64,000 nucleotides of DNA, from the NCBI GenBank assembly GCA_004298015.1, contig SCSE01000022.1, positions 1-64,000 on the forward strand, in the 5' to 3' direction. This DNA is from Rhodanobacter sp. Lineage in GTDB: Bacteria; Pseudomonadota; Gammaproteobacteria; Xanthomonadales; Rhodanobacteraceae. The stretch's first letter is position 1. Each line of letters opens with the position of its first letter. Positions 17,719 through 25,939 of this stretch are shown here, piece by piece. The position numbers were made by a program, and so were the translations under genes. The notes beneath the pieces were generated by a model that saw only the letters and a list, made by a program, of their open reading frames with translations, ran no database searches and was not told where the DNA came from.

Positions 17719-18894
17719 TCACGTGTTTCCAGCAGTGCGAATAATAGTGCAACAGATTTGGATTGCCTCTTCGGTCATGGCCATTCCACTGGGAAGAACG
17801 ATCACTGATGCGCCTAGTCGCTCGGTGTTTGTCAGCATCACACTGGCATGCGGGAAGAGATCCCGGTAAGGCTTCATCTTGTGCGCGCCTGGCCAGAAAT
17901 ATTTCCGAGCCAGTACATTTTCAGCCTGCAGGGCCGCGACAACTTTGTCACGCGTTGCGACGCACTTCTCGGCGACCTCAAGCACGACATAGTGATGGCT
18001 GTTCTGTTCGTAGGGATCGTATGCCAGCACCGTGATGCCCGGGACATTGGCAAGACCTGCGGTGTACGCCGCGTGGTTGTGCTTGTTGCCCTCGATCACC
18101 TCGGCATGTGAGTCCAGGTTCGTCAGCCCCATCGCCGCACACACCTCGATCATCTTGCCGTTGGTACCGGGATGGATGACGTTGTCGTAGCCGCTGAAGC
18201 CAAAGTTGTGCATCAGACGCGCTGTCTCGGCTAGTTCGTCATCGTTGGTGACGATGGCGCCACCCTCGAACGTGTTGAACGACTTGGTCGCGTGGAAGCT
18301 GAGCACCTCGCATGCACCGAATCGGCCGATAGTCTGGCCTTTGTATGTGCTGCCGAATGCGTGGGCCGCATCGAACAGCAGCTTCAGTCCATGCTCGTCG
18401 GCGATGGTTTGCAGTTCATCGATCGGCGCGGCCCGGCCCCACAGATGCACCCCAATGATGCCGGTGGTACGCGGCGTAATCATGCGTCGGACGGCGGCGG
18501 GATCGAGGTTGTGCGTGGTGGGGTCGATGTCGGCAAACACCGGCGTGATGCCCTGCCAGTAAAGCGCGTGGGCGGTGGCCACGAAGGTCCATGACGGCAC
18601 GATGACTTCGCCTTCCAGCCCCAGTGCACGGATGGCGATCTCCAGCGCGACGGTGCCGTTGCACATGGCAATGCAATGTTTGACGCCAAGGTGTGCAGCG
18701 ATACGTCGCTCGAATTCCTGGACCATCGGGCCGTTGTTGGTCAGCCATTGGTTGTCGAGGATCTGGTTTACGCGTTGAAGGAAGGCTTCGCGGTTTCCTA
18801 TGTTAGGCCGGCCGACGTGCAGCGGTTTCTCGAAGGCTGGCGGTGCGCCATTGATAGCCAGGTCGGCCTCGCTGCGTATGATTTTGGTTGGCAC
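17719..18894 (-). CDS. DegT/DnrJ/EryC1/StrS-family aminotransferase
   Basis: A 391-residue PLP enzyme for sugar amination. It shows MCNGTVALEIAIRAL, LLFDAAHAFGSTY and the Schiff-base lysine in SFHATKSFNTFEGGA. The sequence is clearly different from the aminotransferase at 5612-6796, so the two are not recent duplicates. It heads the run aminotransferase, ATP-grasp/HAD, methyltransferase (1-bp gap to the next gene), and a plausible path is amination, acylation or amidation, then methylation of a sugar. That path is inference. Confidence 0.85.
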   Translation of the reverse strand: MPTKIIRSEADLAINGAPPAFEKPLHVGRPNIGNREAFLQRVNQILDNQWLTNNGPMVQEFERRIAAHLGVKHCIAMCNGTVALEIAIRALGLEGEVIVPSWTFVATAHALYWQGITPVFADIDPTTHNLDPAAVRRMITPRTTGIIGVHLWGRAAPIDELQTIADEHGLKLLFDAAHAFGSTYKGQTIGRFGACEVLSFHATKSFNTFEGGAIVTNDDELAETARLMHNFGFSGYDNVIHPGTNGKMIEVCAAMGLTNLDSHAEVIEGNKHNHAAYTAGLANVPGITVLAYDPYEQNSHHYVVLEVAEKCVATRDKVVAALQAENVLARKYFWPGAHKMKPYRDLFPHASVMLTNTERLGASVIVLPSGMAMTEEAIQICCTIIRTAGNT

Positions 18895-19007
18895 GGTAGG
18901 TTAGTCCCTGAAGATCGATCCCGTCTTTTGGATCAAGCGTAACGCAATCGTCAGAAATGTATCTGGTTGCAGGTTCCCGGGTGACACTTGCTGATCCTGG
19001 TTCTCTG

Positions 19008-21257
19008 CTATTGCATCCCCGGCAATGCCCGCAACTCCTTCAAGCTGGTGTCTAGTCGCCCGCCGATATCAAGCGGCTGCAGGCCTTGCAGTGCGACATG
19101 AGCCTCGGCTTTACGCCCCTGCGCCGCCAGCATTCGCACCAGGGTAATGCGGTAAGCCGGTTCGTTCGGCGCAGTATTTACGGCATCGGCAGTCATGCGT
19201 TCACCTAACGCATGATCATCCAACACGTTCCAGGCATAGTCACCGTACATTGCCAGCAGTCGAGCATTCGGATCTGGATGCGACAATGCAGCCAGATAGG
19301 CTTCGACCATGCGTTGTTTTGGCAAGTCGCAGTGGTGCTCGCGGTCGCATTGGGTCAGGGCGCCGAGCGAGCTTTCGTCCTGCACGCCGGGCTTGCGAGC
19401 CTTCAACTTGGTGATCATGCTGTTCCACCACTTTTCTTTCAGCGGCAGGTGCATGCGCGAGTTCATGAAGATCAGTGCCTGCTCGGGCAGGATCGATGCA
19501 TCGGGCAGGGCCGCGGCTTTTTCCAGCGGCGCATAAGCCAGCTTGGTGAAGGGCGAGGTTGGATCGTAGTGCGAGTAGATGATGTAGGTGCGACCCAGTT
19601 CGTATTCGGCACGCGGTGACTGGGGTGAGCGGGCAGCCAGGTCTTCTGCCAGTCGCAGCGGGTTGCCCCAGGCGTAGGCTGTGAGTGCCGTCAGCGCGGT
19701 CCAGACCAGCATGAGTCCGCCGAGTAAAACGTAGCGTGGCAAGGCCATCGGCAGGCCATCGACCGCAGCATTTGTAGGAGCGCACCCGGTGCGCGATGGC
19801 ATTTCGCGCACAGGGTGCGCTCCTACGGTGACGCGAGGCGCAGCGAGCAACGGGATCACGGCCAGCATCAGGCCGAAGCTGGCGAAATAATTGCGGTGCT
19901 CGTAGATCAACTCCAGCGGAATGATGGTGCCGGTGAGTAACTGGCAGCCCAGAAACAACGCCAGGCCCAGTGCCACCAACGGTCGACGTTTGCGCAGCCA
20001 GAAAGTCGAGGTGATCAAGGCCACTAGTGCGACGATGCTGGCCAGGGTGGTCCACGGGGTCAGCAGGCCGGTCGAAATGCGAAAATTGTCGTGATAGAAC
20101 GACAGCGCATGCGGTGTTGGCAGCAACGTCCAGACGATGTAATCGACGACGATGCGCGCCTCGCTGAGCAAACGCGTACCGAGGGTGAAGTCACGCGTGG
20201 CCCAGGTTTCCGGGGTCAAGATGCCCGGCAGCAGCCACGCCAGTCCCAGCACCATCGGCAACACCAGTACCAGCAAAAACAGCGCAATGATCCGCCGATC
20301 CCGCGGCGGCTTCGGTGTATTCTTTGGCCGTGGCTTCAGTCGCGCTGTCTCCGGGTGATGCAAGCGACTCCCGGGTTGATCGAGGCCTCCATCCCATGCC
20401 ATGGGAGCGCCGATATCGGACAGACCAAGGCGTGGCGTCCTGAACTCGAACAGCGCCCATTCGACCAAGCATGCATACAATGGCAGCATTACTGCGGTTT
20501 CCTTTGCCAGGATGCCGACCACGGTGGGTACCGTAATACTGAACAGGCAGAGGAGGAAGCCGCGGCTGGATGTCAGCGGTCGGTGTCTCGGGTCGTTCGG
20601 TTCACCTTCCGCAGGCGTGTGGGTGCTCGAAAGTCCCAGCATGCGCCGGCGCCCGGCGACGTAACCGATCAGCCCCGCCAGTACAAACAGGTTGGCCATG
20701 CTCTCCATGCGCTGCACGACATACAACACCCCGGTGAGATTGATCGGCAGCAACATCCAGCCAGCGGCGATCAACGCGGCAACGATGCCGATGCGGCTCC
20801 CTGTAGGAGCGCACCCTGTGCGCGAAAACTCTACGTCTATCGGAGAACAATCGCGCACGACCGAAGGAGGCCCCCTCTTGTGGACAGGGACCGCTCCTAC
20901 AGGCGCCGAACACAGCAGGGCGCGGGCAAGCAGAAAAACCAGCAGGCCGTTCAACAGATGAATGACCAGATTGGTCAGCTTCATCCAGTACGGGTTGAGA
21001 CCGGTGGCGAGGTAGTTGGCGGCGAAGCTCAAGGAGGCAAGCGGGCGCTTGAATTCGCTCGAGGGCGAAGACAACGCCGCCGTGACTAACGTGGCTACAT
21101 CTACATGCTTGGGCTGTACGCCTTGGTTATCGACAATATTGGGGTAGTCGTCGAACAGGTAGCCGCCGTAGAGGCCGGGCCAGTACACCGCCGTGGTGAC
21201 CATGAATGCCACAGCAAGCAGAAGCAGGTGGAAGGATGATCGCAGGGGAGAGCGCAT
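19008..21257 (-). CDS. GT-C-type membrane glycosyltransferase-like protein with TPR-like tail, carrying two in-frame REPs
   Basis: A 749-residue polytopic membrane protein. The first loop after TM1 has YLFDDYPNIVDNQ, an acidic pair in the place used catalytically by GT-C enzymes and similar to the FDD motif of TMTC-type O-mannosyltransferases. About ten more hydrophobic segments follow, with a conserved-looking LELIYEHRNYFA, then a soluble C-terminus with TPR-like helices. Residues near 120-155 and 480-500 are translated REP elements (20803-20900 and 19774-19826), inserted without breaking the frame. Its ATG shares one base with the stop of the upstream paralogue. Position after the pilins suggests a pilin glycosyltransferase (TfpW-like role), but this is inference. 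Confidence 0.7.
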   Translation of the reverse strand: MRSPLRSSFHLLLLAVAFMVTTAVYWPGLYGGYLFDDYPNIVDNQGVQPKHVDVATLVTAALSSPSSEFKRPLASLSFAANYLATGLNPYWMKLTNLVIHLLNGLLVFLLARALLCSAPVGAVPVHKRGPPSVVRDCSPIDVEFSRTGCAPTGSRIGIVAALIAAGWMLLPINLTGVLYVVQRMESMANLFVLAGLIGYVAGRRRMLGLSSTHTPAEGEPNDPRHRPLTSSRGFLLCLFSITVPTVVGILAKETAVMLPLYACLVEWALFEFRTPRLGLSDIGAPMAWDGGLDQPGSRLHHPETARLKPRPKNTPKPPRDRRIIALFLLVLVLPMVLGLAWLLPGILTPETWATRDFTLGTRLLSEARIVVDYIVWTLLPTPHALSFYHDNFRISTGLLTPWTTLASIVALVALITSTFWLRKRRPLVALGLALFLGCQLLTGTIIPLELIYEHRNYFASFGLMLAVIPLLAAPRVTVGAHPVREMPSRTGCAPTNAAVDGLPMALPRYVLLGGLMLVWTALTALTAYAWGNPLRLAEDLAARSPQSPRAEYELGRTYIIYSHYDPTSPFTKLAYAPLEKAAALPDASILPEQALIFMNSRMHLPLKEKWWNSMITKLKARKPGVQDESSLGALTQCDREHHCDLPKQRMVEAYLAALSHPDPNARLLAMYGDYAWNVLDDHALGERMTADAVNTAPNEPAYRITLVRMLAAQGRKAEAHVALQGLQPLDIGGRLDTSLKELRALPGMQ
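19774..19826. repeat. REP pair (family A, shortest form) inside a coding sequence
   Basis: A 53-bp BIME with GTAG foot and inverted hairpins and only a short spacer, lying in frame inside the GT-C gene and adding about 18 codons. Frame and membrane helices on both sides are intact. Confidence 0.9.
20803..20900. repeat. REP pair (family A, long form) inside a coding sequence
   Basis: A 98-bp BIME with a diverged second arm, in frame within the same GT-C gene. It encodes about 33 extra residues between two hydrophobic segments, with no stop codon in the gene's reading frame. Confidence 0.9.
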
Positions 21258-23266
21258 CAGTGGGTCGTTTTCTGAGCTGAATTCGAGCGTGCAGTATTGT
21301 CGCTGTCAGTGTTTGCGTCGAGCATCAGCTGTTTGCTCAGCCGGGCCACTTCGTTCGGCCAATAATTTTGCCGGGTAAGCACCCAGTCGTGGAGAGTGAC
21401 CATGTTGAGACTCATGGGTTTTGCCTTCTGGGGTATGTGCTGGTAGTGATCAAGTAAGCGCAAACCTTGTTCAGGGTATCCGTATTGTCCCAATGTGGCT
21501 GCCGCCTCCAGTGCCATGCCCGGATGCGGTAGAAGATCAAGTGCGCGGACAAAATCCGCCAGTGCGGTATCAGGGTCGTGTTGTGCCAACGCGATGCGGC
21601 CTTGCATATAAGTCATATCCTGCTGCGGCCCGGCAGTCGCCAGTTTCGGGTTCTTCAAACCGGCATTGATCAATTCCAGCAAAGCCGACGGCGTCAGGCC
21701 TTGACAGTGGTCCGTTGTGGCCAGCGGCAGCACCCGGTCGAACCAGCGTATAAACAAGGTGCCGGTATTGGCAGTGTGCAGCATTGCCGTGCGGGCGATC
21801 TTCAGATCCGTGGGATTGACGCCGCCTGACAGACAGCGGGCATTGATCAAATTGAACGCAAGCTGCGCCTGATCGGGCTGGATGGCCAGCAGTAGCTTCA
21901 ACTTTCGTGCCGCCGTTTTCGCGTGGCCCTGGTACATCTCGATCTCAGCAACATTCGCTTGAGCACGCGGCGACGCCGGATTGATACGCGCCCAAATCGA
22001 CCCCTGCGTTTGCACATTGCCCCATACCACGGTGCGGGCATGCGTCATGCCAGCCAACGTGATGGGGAGTGCCAGCATCAGCGCAACCTTGAGCCAGCGC
22101 ATTTGCCGGGTGTCGGCCAGCCATAGGCCAAGTGGCCAGAACATCAGCAGGGCTGGCGTGTAATTGCGGTGTTCGAAATACAGTTCCAGCGGAATCGAGC
22201 TGGATTCAAGCAACTGTCCGGCGAAGTAAAACAGCACCGCCAGCGCCAGTGCAGGGTGTCGCCGCCGTTGCCACCAGGCACCTCCGATCAGGGCGAACAC
22301 GGCGAGTATCGATGGCAACGTGGTGCTCGGATGCAGCCATGACGTCGACGCGATGTACTGATCATTGAACAGCCCGCTGGAAAACGGCCGCGGCAGCCAC
22401 AGCATCTTGAGGTAATCGAGCAATATTCGCGGCTCGGTCAACAGGCGTTGGCCGATGCTCCAGGGACGGACGCCGACGGGACCGCCGAGCCAAAGGCCAT
22501 GCACCGCTGTCCATAATATGTAGCCCAGCACGGTGGCAGCAGGAATAACCCCCAAGGTGATCATGATGATCTGATGTGTGCGCCGCGCCGTACCGTCAGG
22601 TATGGGCCGTCGCGGTATCAGCACAATCAGTTCGATCAGCACGGCGTAGAGCGGCAGCAGTACGCCGTTTGCCTTGGACAGCGTGGCGAGTAGCGTGAAA
22701 CCACCCAAGCCCAACAGGCTCCATAGCGAGCCGGCTTTCAGCCGACCCTCAAGCACTAGCTGGCGACCGTGCAGCCATGCCAGCAATCCGCTCATCACGA
22801 AGGTCGCTACCAGCATGGCTTCGCGCTGAACGATGTAAAGCGTGGTAGAAACCAATAGCGGGTGCAGCAACCACAGACTGCAGCCCAGCAAGGCGGCCAG
22901 GCGTACGCGGCGTGCGTCGATTGACAATAGATCGCCCAGACGGGCCAGCAGCGCATACAGCAGTACACCGTTGGCCAAGTGCAGAATCAGGTTGGTGCGC
23001 TTGAAGGGAAGGGGGGGGGCGGGCCAGTTGTGGGCGTCAAGCAGAAACGTCAGCAAGGCCAGCGGTCGGCCTGTGGGATCGGCGGTGCCTGAGGTGATGT
23101 AGCGCCAGAAGGTGGCCCAGTGTGTTACCGGGCCATAGGCACCCAGTGCTGGCAGGCTGCCGAAGTCATCAAACAGGAAGCCGCCGTGCAGGCCTGGGGC
23201 GTAAGCCCACCACGTCACCAGTGCGAGCACAGGGAGAAGAAGGCCAGAGCGATAACGTGGCGGCAT
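21257..23266 (-). CDS. GT-C-type membrane glycosyltransferase-like protein with TPR-like tail
   Basis: A 669-residue paralogue of the following gene. It has TM1, then GGFLFDDFGSL with the acidic pair, about ten TM segments, IPLELYFEHRNYTPA (the counterpart of LELIYEHRNYFA) and a C-terminal region of helical repeats with the TPR-like pattern HDPDTALADFVRALDLLPHPGMALEAAA split over residues 560-590. The coding strand has a run of nine C at 23019-23011 near residue 85, a possible slippage site. It begins 88 bp after the pilin stop, beyond a terminator, so expression may depend on read-through. A role in pilin glycosylation is inferred from context. Confidence 0.7.
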   Translation of the reverse strand: MPPRYRSGLLLPVLALVTWWAYAPGLHGGFLFDDFGSLPALGAYGPVTHWATFWRYITSGTADPTGRPLALLTFLLDAHNWPAPPLPFKRTNLILHLANGVLLYALLARLGDLLSIDARRVRLAALLGCSLWLLHPLLVSTTLYIVQREAMLVATFVMSGLLAWLHGRQLVLEGRLKAGSLWSLLGLGGFTLLATLSKANGVLLPLYAVLIELIVLIPRRPIPDGTARRTHQIIMITLGVIPAATVLGYILWTAVHGLWLGGPVGVRPWSIGQRLLTEPRILLDYLKMLWLPRPFSSGLFNDQYIASTSWLHPSTTLPSILAVFALIGGAWWQRRRHPALALAVLFYFAGQLLESSSIPLELYFEHRNYTPALLMFWPLGLWLADTRQMRWLKVALMLALPITLAGMTHARTVVWGNVQTQGSIWARINPASPRAQANVAEIEMYQGHAKTAARKLKLLLAIQPDQAQLAFNLINARCLSGGVNPTDLKIARTAMLHTANTGTLFIRWFDRVLPLATTDHCQGLTPSALLELINAGLKNPKLATAGPQQDMTYMQGRIALAQHDPDTALADFVRALDLLPHPGMALEAAATLGQYGYPEQGLRLLDHYQHIPQKAKPMSLNMVTLHDWVLTRQNYWPNEVARLSKQLMLDANTDSDNTARSNSAQKTTH

Positions 23267-23296
23267 GCTGCGTTTCAGCGAAAGAGATGGTTTGCG

Positions 23297-23329
23297 AAAA
23301 AACGAAGGGCCACCAGCGGTGGCCCTTCG
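23297..23329 (-). terminator. Rho-independent terminator of the major pilin gene
   Basis: Perfect hairpin with arms GAAGGGCCACC and GGTGGCCCTTC (23304-23329), followed on the minus strand by a run of six T (AAAAAA at 23297-23302 on plus). It lies just past the pilin stop at 23354, as expected for a highly transcribed pilin gene. Confidence 0.85.
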
Positions 23330-23353
23330 GGCAATGCCAAGCGTCTGTCTTGA

Positions 23354-23800
23354 TTACGGGCGGCAGGACGACGGCAGATATTTGGGTGGAACAGTCTGTG
23401 CGTGGGCAGTACTGTTGCAGGTCCAGTTCATCGAGCCACCATTGTCCGTCGGAGACAAAACGAAGGTATCGCCTTTGATCTTGCTGTTGACGCCCGGTCC
23501 GCTGAAGGTGGCGGTAATGACGCCGGTGGCGACGGCAACTTGGGATACATATTTACCGTTGATCGATGTGGCGTTAGTGGGTAGGCCCGCGGATTGGTTG
23601 GTCAGGGGGTAATGTCCGTGGTTTGAGTAAAATTCAGCAACAGCCGTCTTGGCTCCATCGGACAGGACCGCGCCCTCGGAAACCTGCGCACGGATCAGGT
23701 AATCCTGATACGCCGGAATAGCAATGGCGGCCAGGATGGCGATGATCGCGACCACGATCATCAGTTCGATCAGGGTAAAGCCTTTCTGCGTGTTCTTCAT
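23354..23800 (-). CDS. pilA: Type IV major pilin (PilA-like), pilin 1
   Basis: A 148-residue prepilin. Short leader MKNTQKG, then the mature N-terminus [22 protein letters not shown] with Glu5, the cleavage and methylation target of PilD. The C-terminal cysteine pair (C in NWTCNS and C in LPSSCRP) would form the D-region disulfide loop. Serines and threonines near the C-terminus are possible glycosylation sites. AGAGGA lies 7 nt upstream of the start. A sigma-54 promoter precedes it and a terminator follows it. Confidence 0.95.
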   Translation of the reverse strand: MKNTQKGFTLIELMIVVAIIAILAAIAIPAYQDYLIRAQVSEGAVLSDGAKTAVAEFYSNHGHYPLTNQSAGLPTNATSINGKYVSQVAVATGVITATFSGPGVNSKIKGDTFVLSPTDNGGSMNWTCNSTAHAQTVPPKYLPSSCRP

Positions 23801-23925
23801 GGTGGTTCCTCTGTATTGGTTAGCTAACCGTGTGATGCCCCCTGAGCCCCAGTCCCGAATCCCCTAGGTGGACCGGCACCCCTACTCGCATGGTCAGGAA
23901 CGACCAGGAAGCTCGCGACAGCTGA

Positions 23926-23941
23926 AGCAGATTGCATGCCA
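23926..23941 (-). promoter_or_regulatory. Sigma-54 (RpoN) promoter of pilin 1
   Basis: On the minus strand the site reads TGGCATGCAATCTGCT. The GG and GC pairs are separated by exactly 10 nt, as in the -24/-12 consensus TGGCAC-N5-TTGC. It lies about 126 nt upstream of the pilin start. PilSR/RpoN control of pilA is established in Pseudomonas and Xanthomonas relatives. Confidence 0.75.
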
Positions 23942-24148
23942 TACCTGTCGCGGGTGTATTTCCGCATGATGCGAACATTTGGATTGTGCCAGTCGTCACG
24001 AAAGCCGGCAACAGCGCCATGTGCTGAGATGCGGGGCCCGCCAGAGGGGCTGAGTCGAGGTTCTTGAAAGGCCGTTTTGGGGCAGATAGTGACGTTACGG
24101 GTCAGTTTGTTGCATATGATGCCGCCACCTGGGTCAGGTTCAAGTGTT
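23942..24148. other. Region between the two pilin genes
   Basis: This carries the upstream activating region of pilin 1, where a PilR site would be expected. I see no open reading frame with support and no clear terminator for pilin 2 apart from a weak CCACCTG/CAGGTGG pairing near its stop codon. Confidence 0.5.
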
Positions 24149-24592
24149 CTATGAGCGGCAGGTGGTAGGCAGGTATTTCGGCGTCACGGTGCTTGATGTG
24201 CAAGTCCATACGATGCTGCCGGCATGGCTGATCGGCGACAGCACCAGATACTGAGTGCTGGGCCTGATCGCACTATTGGCCTTGGGTCCGTTGTAGAGCA
24301 TCTTGATCACGCCGTTGGTGACATCGACGCTGGACACGTAGCTGCCGGTGATGGACGTGCTTGTGGCCAGATCGGCACTTTGGTTGTTTGGCGGGAATTT
24401 TCCAGTGTTGGAAACAAAGTCCCAGACTGCCGCCTTGGCGCCGCTGGATAACACCATGCCCTCGGCTACCTGCGCCCGGATCAGGTAATCCTGATACGCA
24501 GGTATGGCGAGCGCGGTGAAAATGGCGAGGATCGCCACGACGATCATCAGTTCGATCAAGGTAAAGCCTGCGTTAAAGCGCTGGCGCCGCAT
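24149..24592 (-). CDS. Type IV pilin (PilA-like), pilin 2
   Basis: A 147-residue prepilin with leader MRRQRFNAG followed by [22 protein letters not shown] and a C-terminal cysteine pair (IVWTCTS, LPTTCRS). It is diverged from pilin 1 in the variable middle but shares [11 protein letters not shown] and the PKYLP-x-x-C ending. The ATG at 24592 is chosen over the one at 24607: GGGGA lies 8 nt before it, and the predicted transcription start near 24616 would leave almost no leader for the upstream ATG. Two pilin genes in tandem are common in this order; one usually builds the pilus shaft. Confidence 0.9.
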   Translation of the reverse strand: MRRQRFNAGFTLIELMIVVAILAIFTALAIPAYQDYLIRAQVAEGMVLSSGAKAAVWDFVSNTGKFPPNNQSADLATSTSITGSYVSSVDVTNGVIKMLYNGPKANSAIRPSTQYLVLSPISHAGSIVWTCTSSTVTPKYLPTTCRS

Positions 24593-24626
24593 GCTGGATT
24601 TCCCCATTGCACGTTGATGCAAGTAA

Positions 24627-24642
24627 AGCACGGTTCGCACCA
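24627..24642 (-). promoter_or_regulatory. Sigma-54-type promoter of pilin 2
   Basis: On the minus strand it reads TTGGTGCGAACCGTGCT across this site. GG and GC are 10 nt apart and the -12 element TGCT is good, though the -24 flank (TGGTGC) departs from TGGCAC. It lies 35 nt from the chosen start, giving a leader of about 24 nt. Confidence 0.55.
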
Positions 24643-24872
24643 AGGCCGGAGGCGGCAGGTGATTGGCGTCACAGTTGTGGATGTTGCGCCAGATCGTGTG
24701 CCGTTCGGTCCGGATCTGGTCTGGCCGCGCAGGCAAAGCCAGATCCGGCTGCTCATGCCCTTGGACTTCGTCGCGAAGGGGGGGCCTGGCTCAAGTGTGG
24801 CTCGTATGGTGAGGTGACGTCGTAATTTGCGTTCGCTGAGGAAATGACCAGAGATTTCTTCTTTCCGCACTG

Positions 24873-25000
24873 TTGCTGACACTGTTGGGGTGGCCAGTCA
24901 GCGCCGGTGGTGCCGTGAACACCACCGTTTGTGCCAAGTCATACGCCCATTTGTTCAACGTGCGGGATCTGGTGATGATGGATCGAATCAGCGATCTGCG
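24873..25000 (+). pseudogene. Remnant of a duplicated S9 peptidase N-terminus
   Basis: The translated frame contains a degraded signal peptide (LLTLLGWPVSAGGA) and then FNVRDLVMMDRISD, almost identical to FNVRDLVMMDRVSD at residues 35-48 of the intact S9 peptidase at 25940. Similarity stops abruptly near 25000. It is a leftover of a tandem duplication or of a lost paralogue. Confidence 0.8.
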
Positions 25001-25154
25001 GCGTTGGGGTGTTCCTGCGTATGCGATGGGCAGCTCAGCTACGCATCGGGCATGCAGACGATGGTGTCGCTACGGCGTTCGATACTTTCACCACCTCTGA
25101 TACCAGCGAGCCGTAGTCAACGTTGAAGGCTGGGCGCGGAATCTCGGGGGCCGT

Positions 25155-25590
25155 TCAGTTCGTCGGGTACTTGATGGCGCGGGCCAAGGCGCCGAAGTCG
25201 CGAAGGTACCGGATGGCAATAGCGTGCACGATGGTCCAGTCGATGTCGCCGTAGTTGTGCGCGGCGATATTGCGGAAACCGACGGCCTTCTTCAGTCGCA
25301 ATGCCAACTCAACGGGGACGTGCCTTGCGTCGGCGAGTTGGTCGAACGCCTGTCCCATCGTGTCGGGCACCGGTTGCTCCAGGCTTGAGAGTGCGTGGAG
25401 TGCAAGATCGCGCAGATCTGTACGGCGTGGCTCAGGTTGATTACGACAACGTCCTGCAGATCGGGGGCGTGGGCCAGCGTTTCGACGTCGGCGGGCCGGC
25501 GCGCGCGCACCCGGTCGAGGCCACGCCGCAACGAACCGGGCTTGCGCGCAACGATCGGTGGTGGAGTGGCGATGCGGGCGACAAGGGTGG
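25155..25590 (-). pseudogene. HepT-like HEPN ribonuclease toxin, frameshifted and without its antitoxin
   Basis: The C-terminal part contains VGFRNIAAHNY, matching the R-x4-H-x-Y active site of HepT (DUF86) toxins that cleave or otherwise target RNA and pair with an MntA nucleotidyltransferase antitoxin. The N-terminal part (LRRGLDRVRARR through NLSHAVQICA) lies in another frame; the two meet near 25409, where inserting one G would restore AVQICADLALHAL. No start codon with support precedes the N-terminal half, which runs into family B-like repeat sequence, and no mntA is present beside it. Probably a dead toxin gene, unless the frameshift is a sequencing error. Confidence 0.75.
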
Positions 25591-25939
25591 GGCGGACGGT
25601 GCCCACCCCACGGAGGATGCCGTGATTTCCCTCGCACGTTGTGGTGTGGCGTAGGGCGGGCACAGTCCGCCGCTCTTTAGCTATGACGATCCGGGCAGGA
25701 GCCGGCGGACGGTGTCCGCCCTACGAGAGCCGGTTTTGCGGCTTGCTGGATCGATGGGACGATGGGCGCGCACCCCGTCCACCGATGGGGGCTTCCTCCA
25801 GTCGTGCGCGATGGCGGCCGATCGGCGCCATGGCAGCGCTTGCGAACGGGCGCGCCTGAACGGCGTGCGCGGGTGCCAAAGCTTGCCTGCAACGTGGCGG
25901 GCACGTACCGTCACTACTCTGACCTGCCAAGGATCTTCC
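25591..25939. repeat. Intergenic region with a family B REP pair and a decayed family A REP
   Basis: A complete family B BIME lies at 25651-25724 (GTAG-footed arms with CGGGCAC-AGT-GTCCGCC-like hairpins). At about 25764-25812 the sequence matches the spacer and one arm of the long family A BIMEs with many changes. No gene is supported; the S9 peptidase promoter must lie in or after this stretch. Confidence 0.75.

Noticed and set aside
23820-24020. A 66-codon minus-strand open frame upstream of pilin 1
   Set aside because: It overlaps the sigma-54 promoter and expected untranslated leader of pilin 1, with no ribosome binding site or recognisable product.
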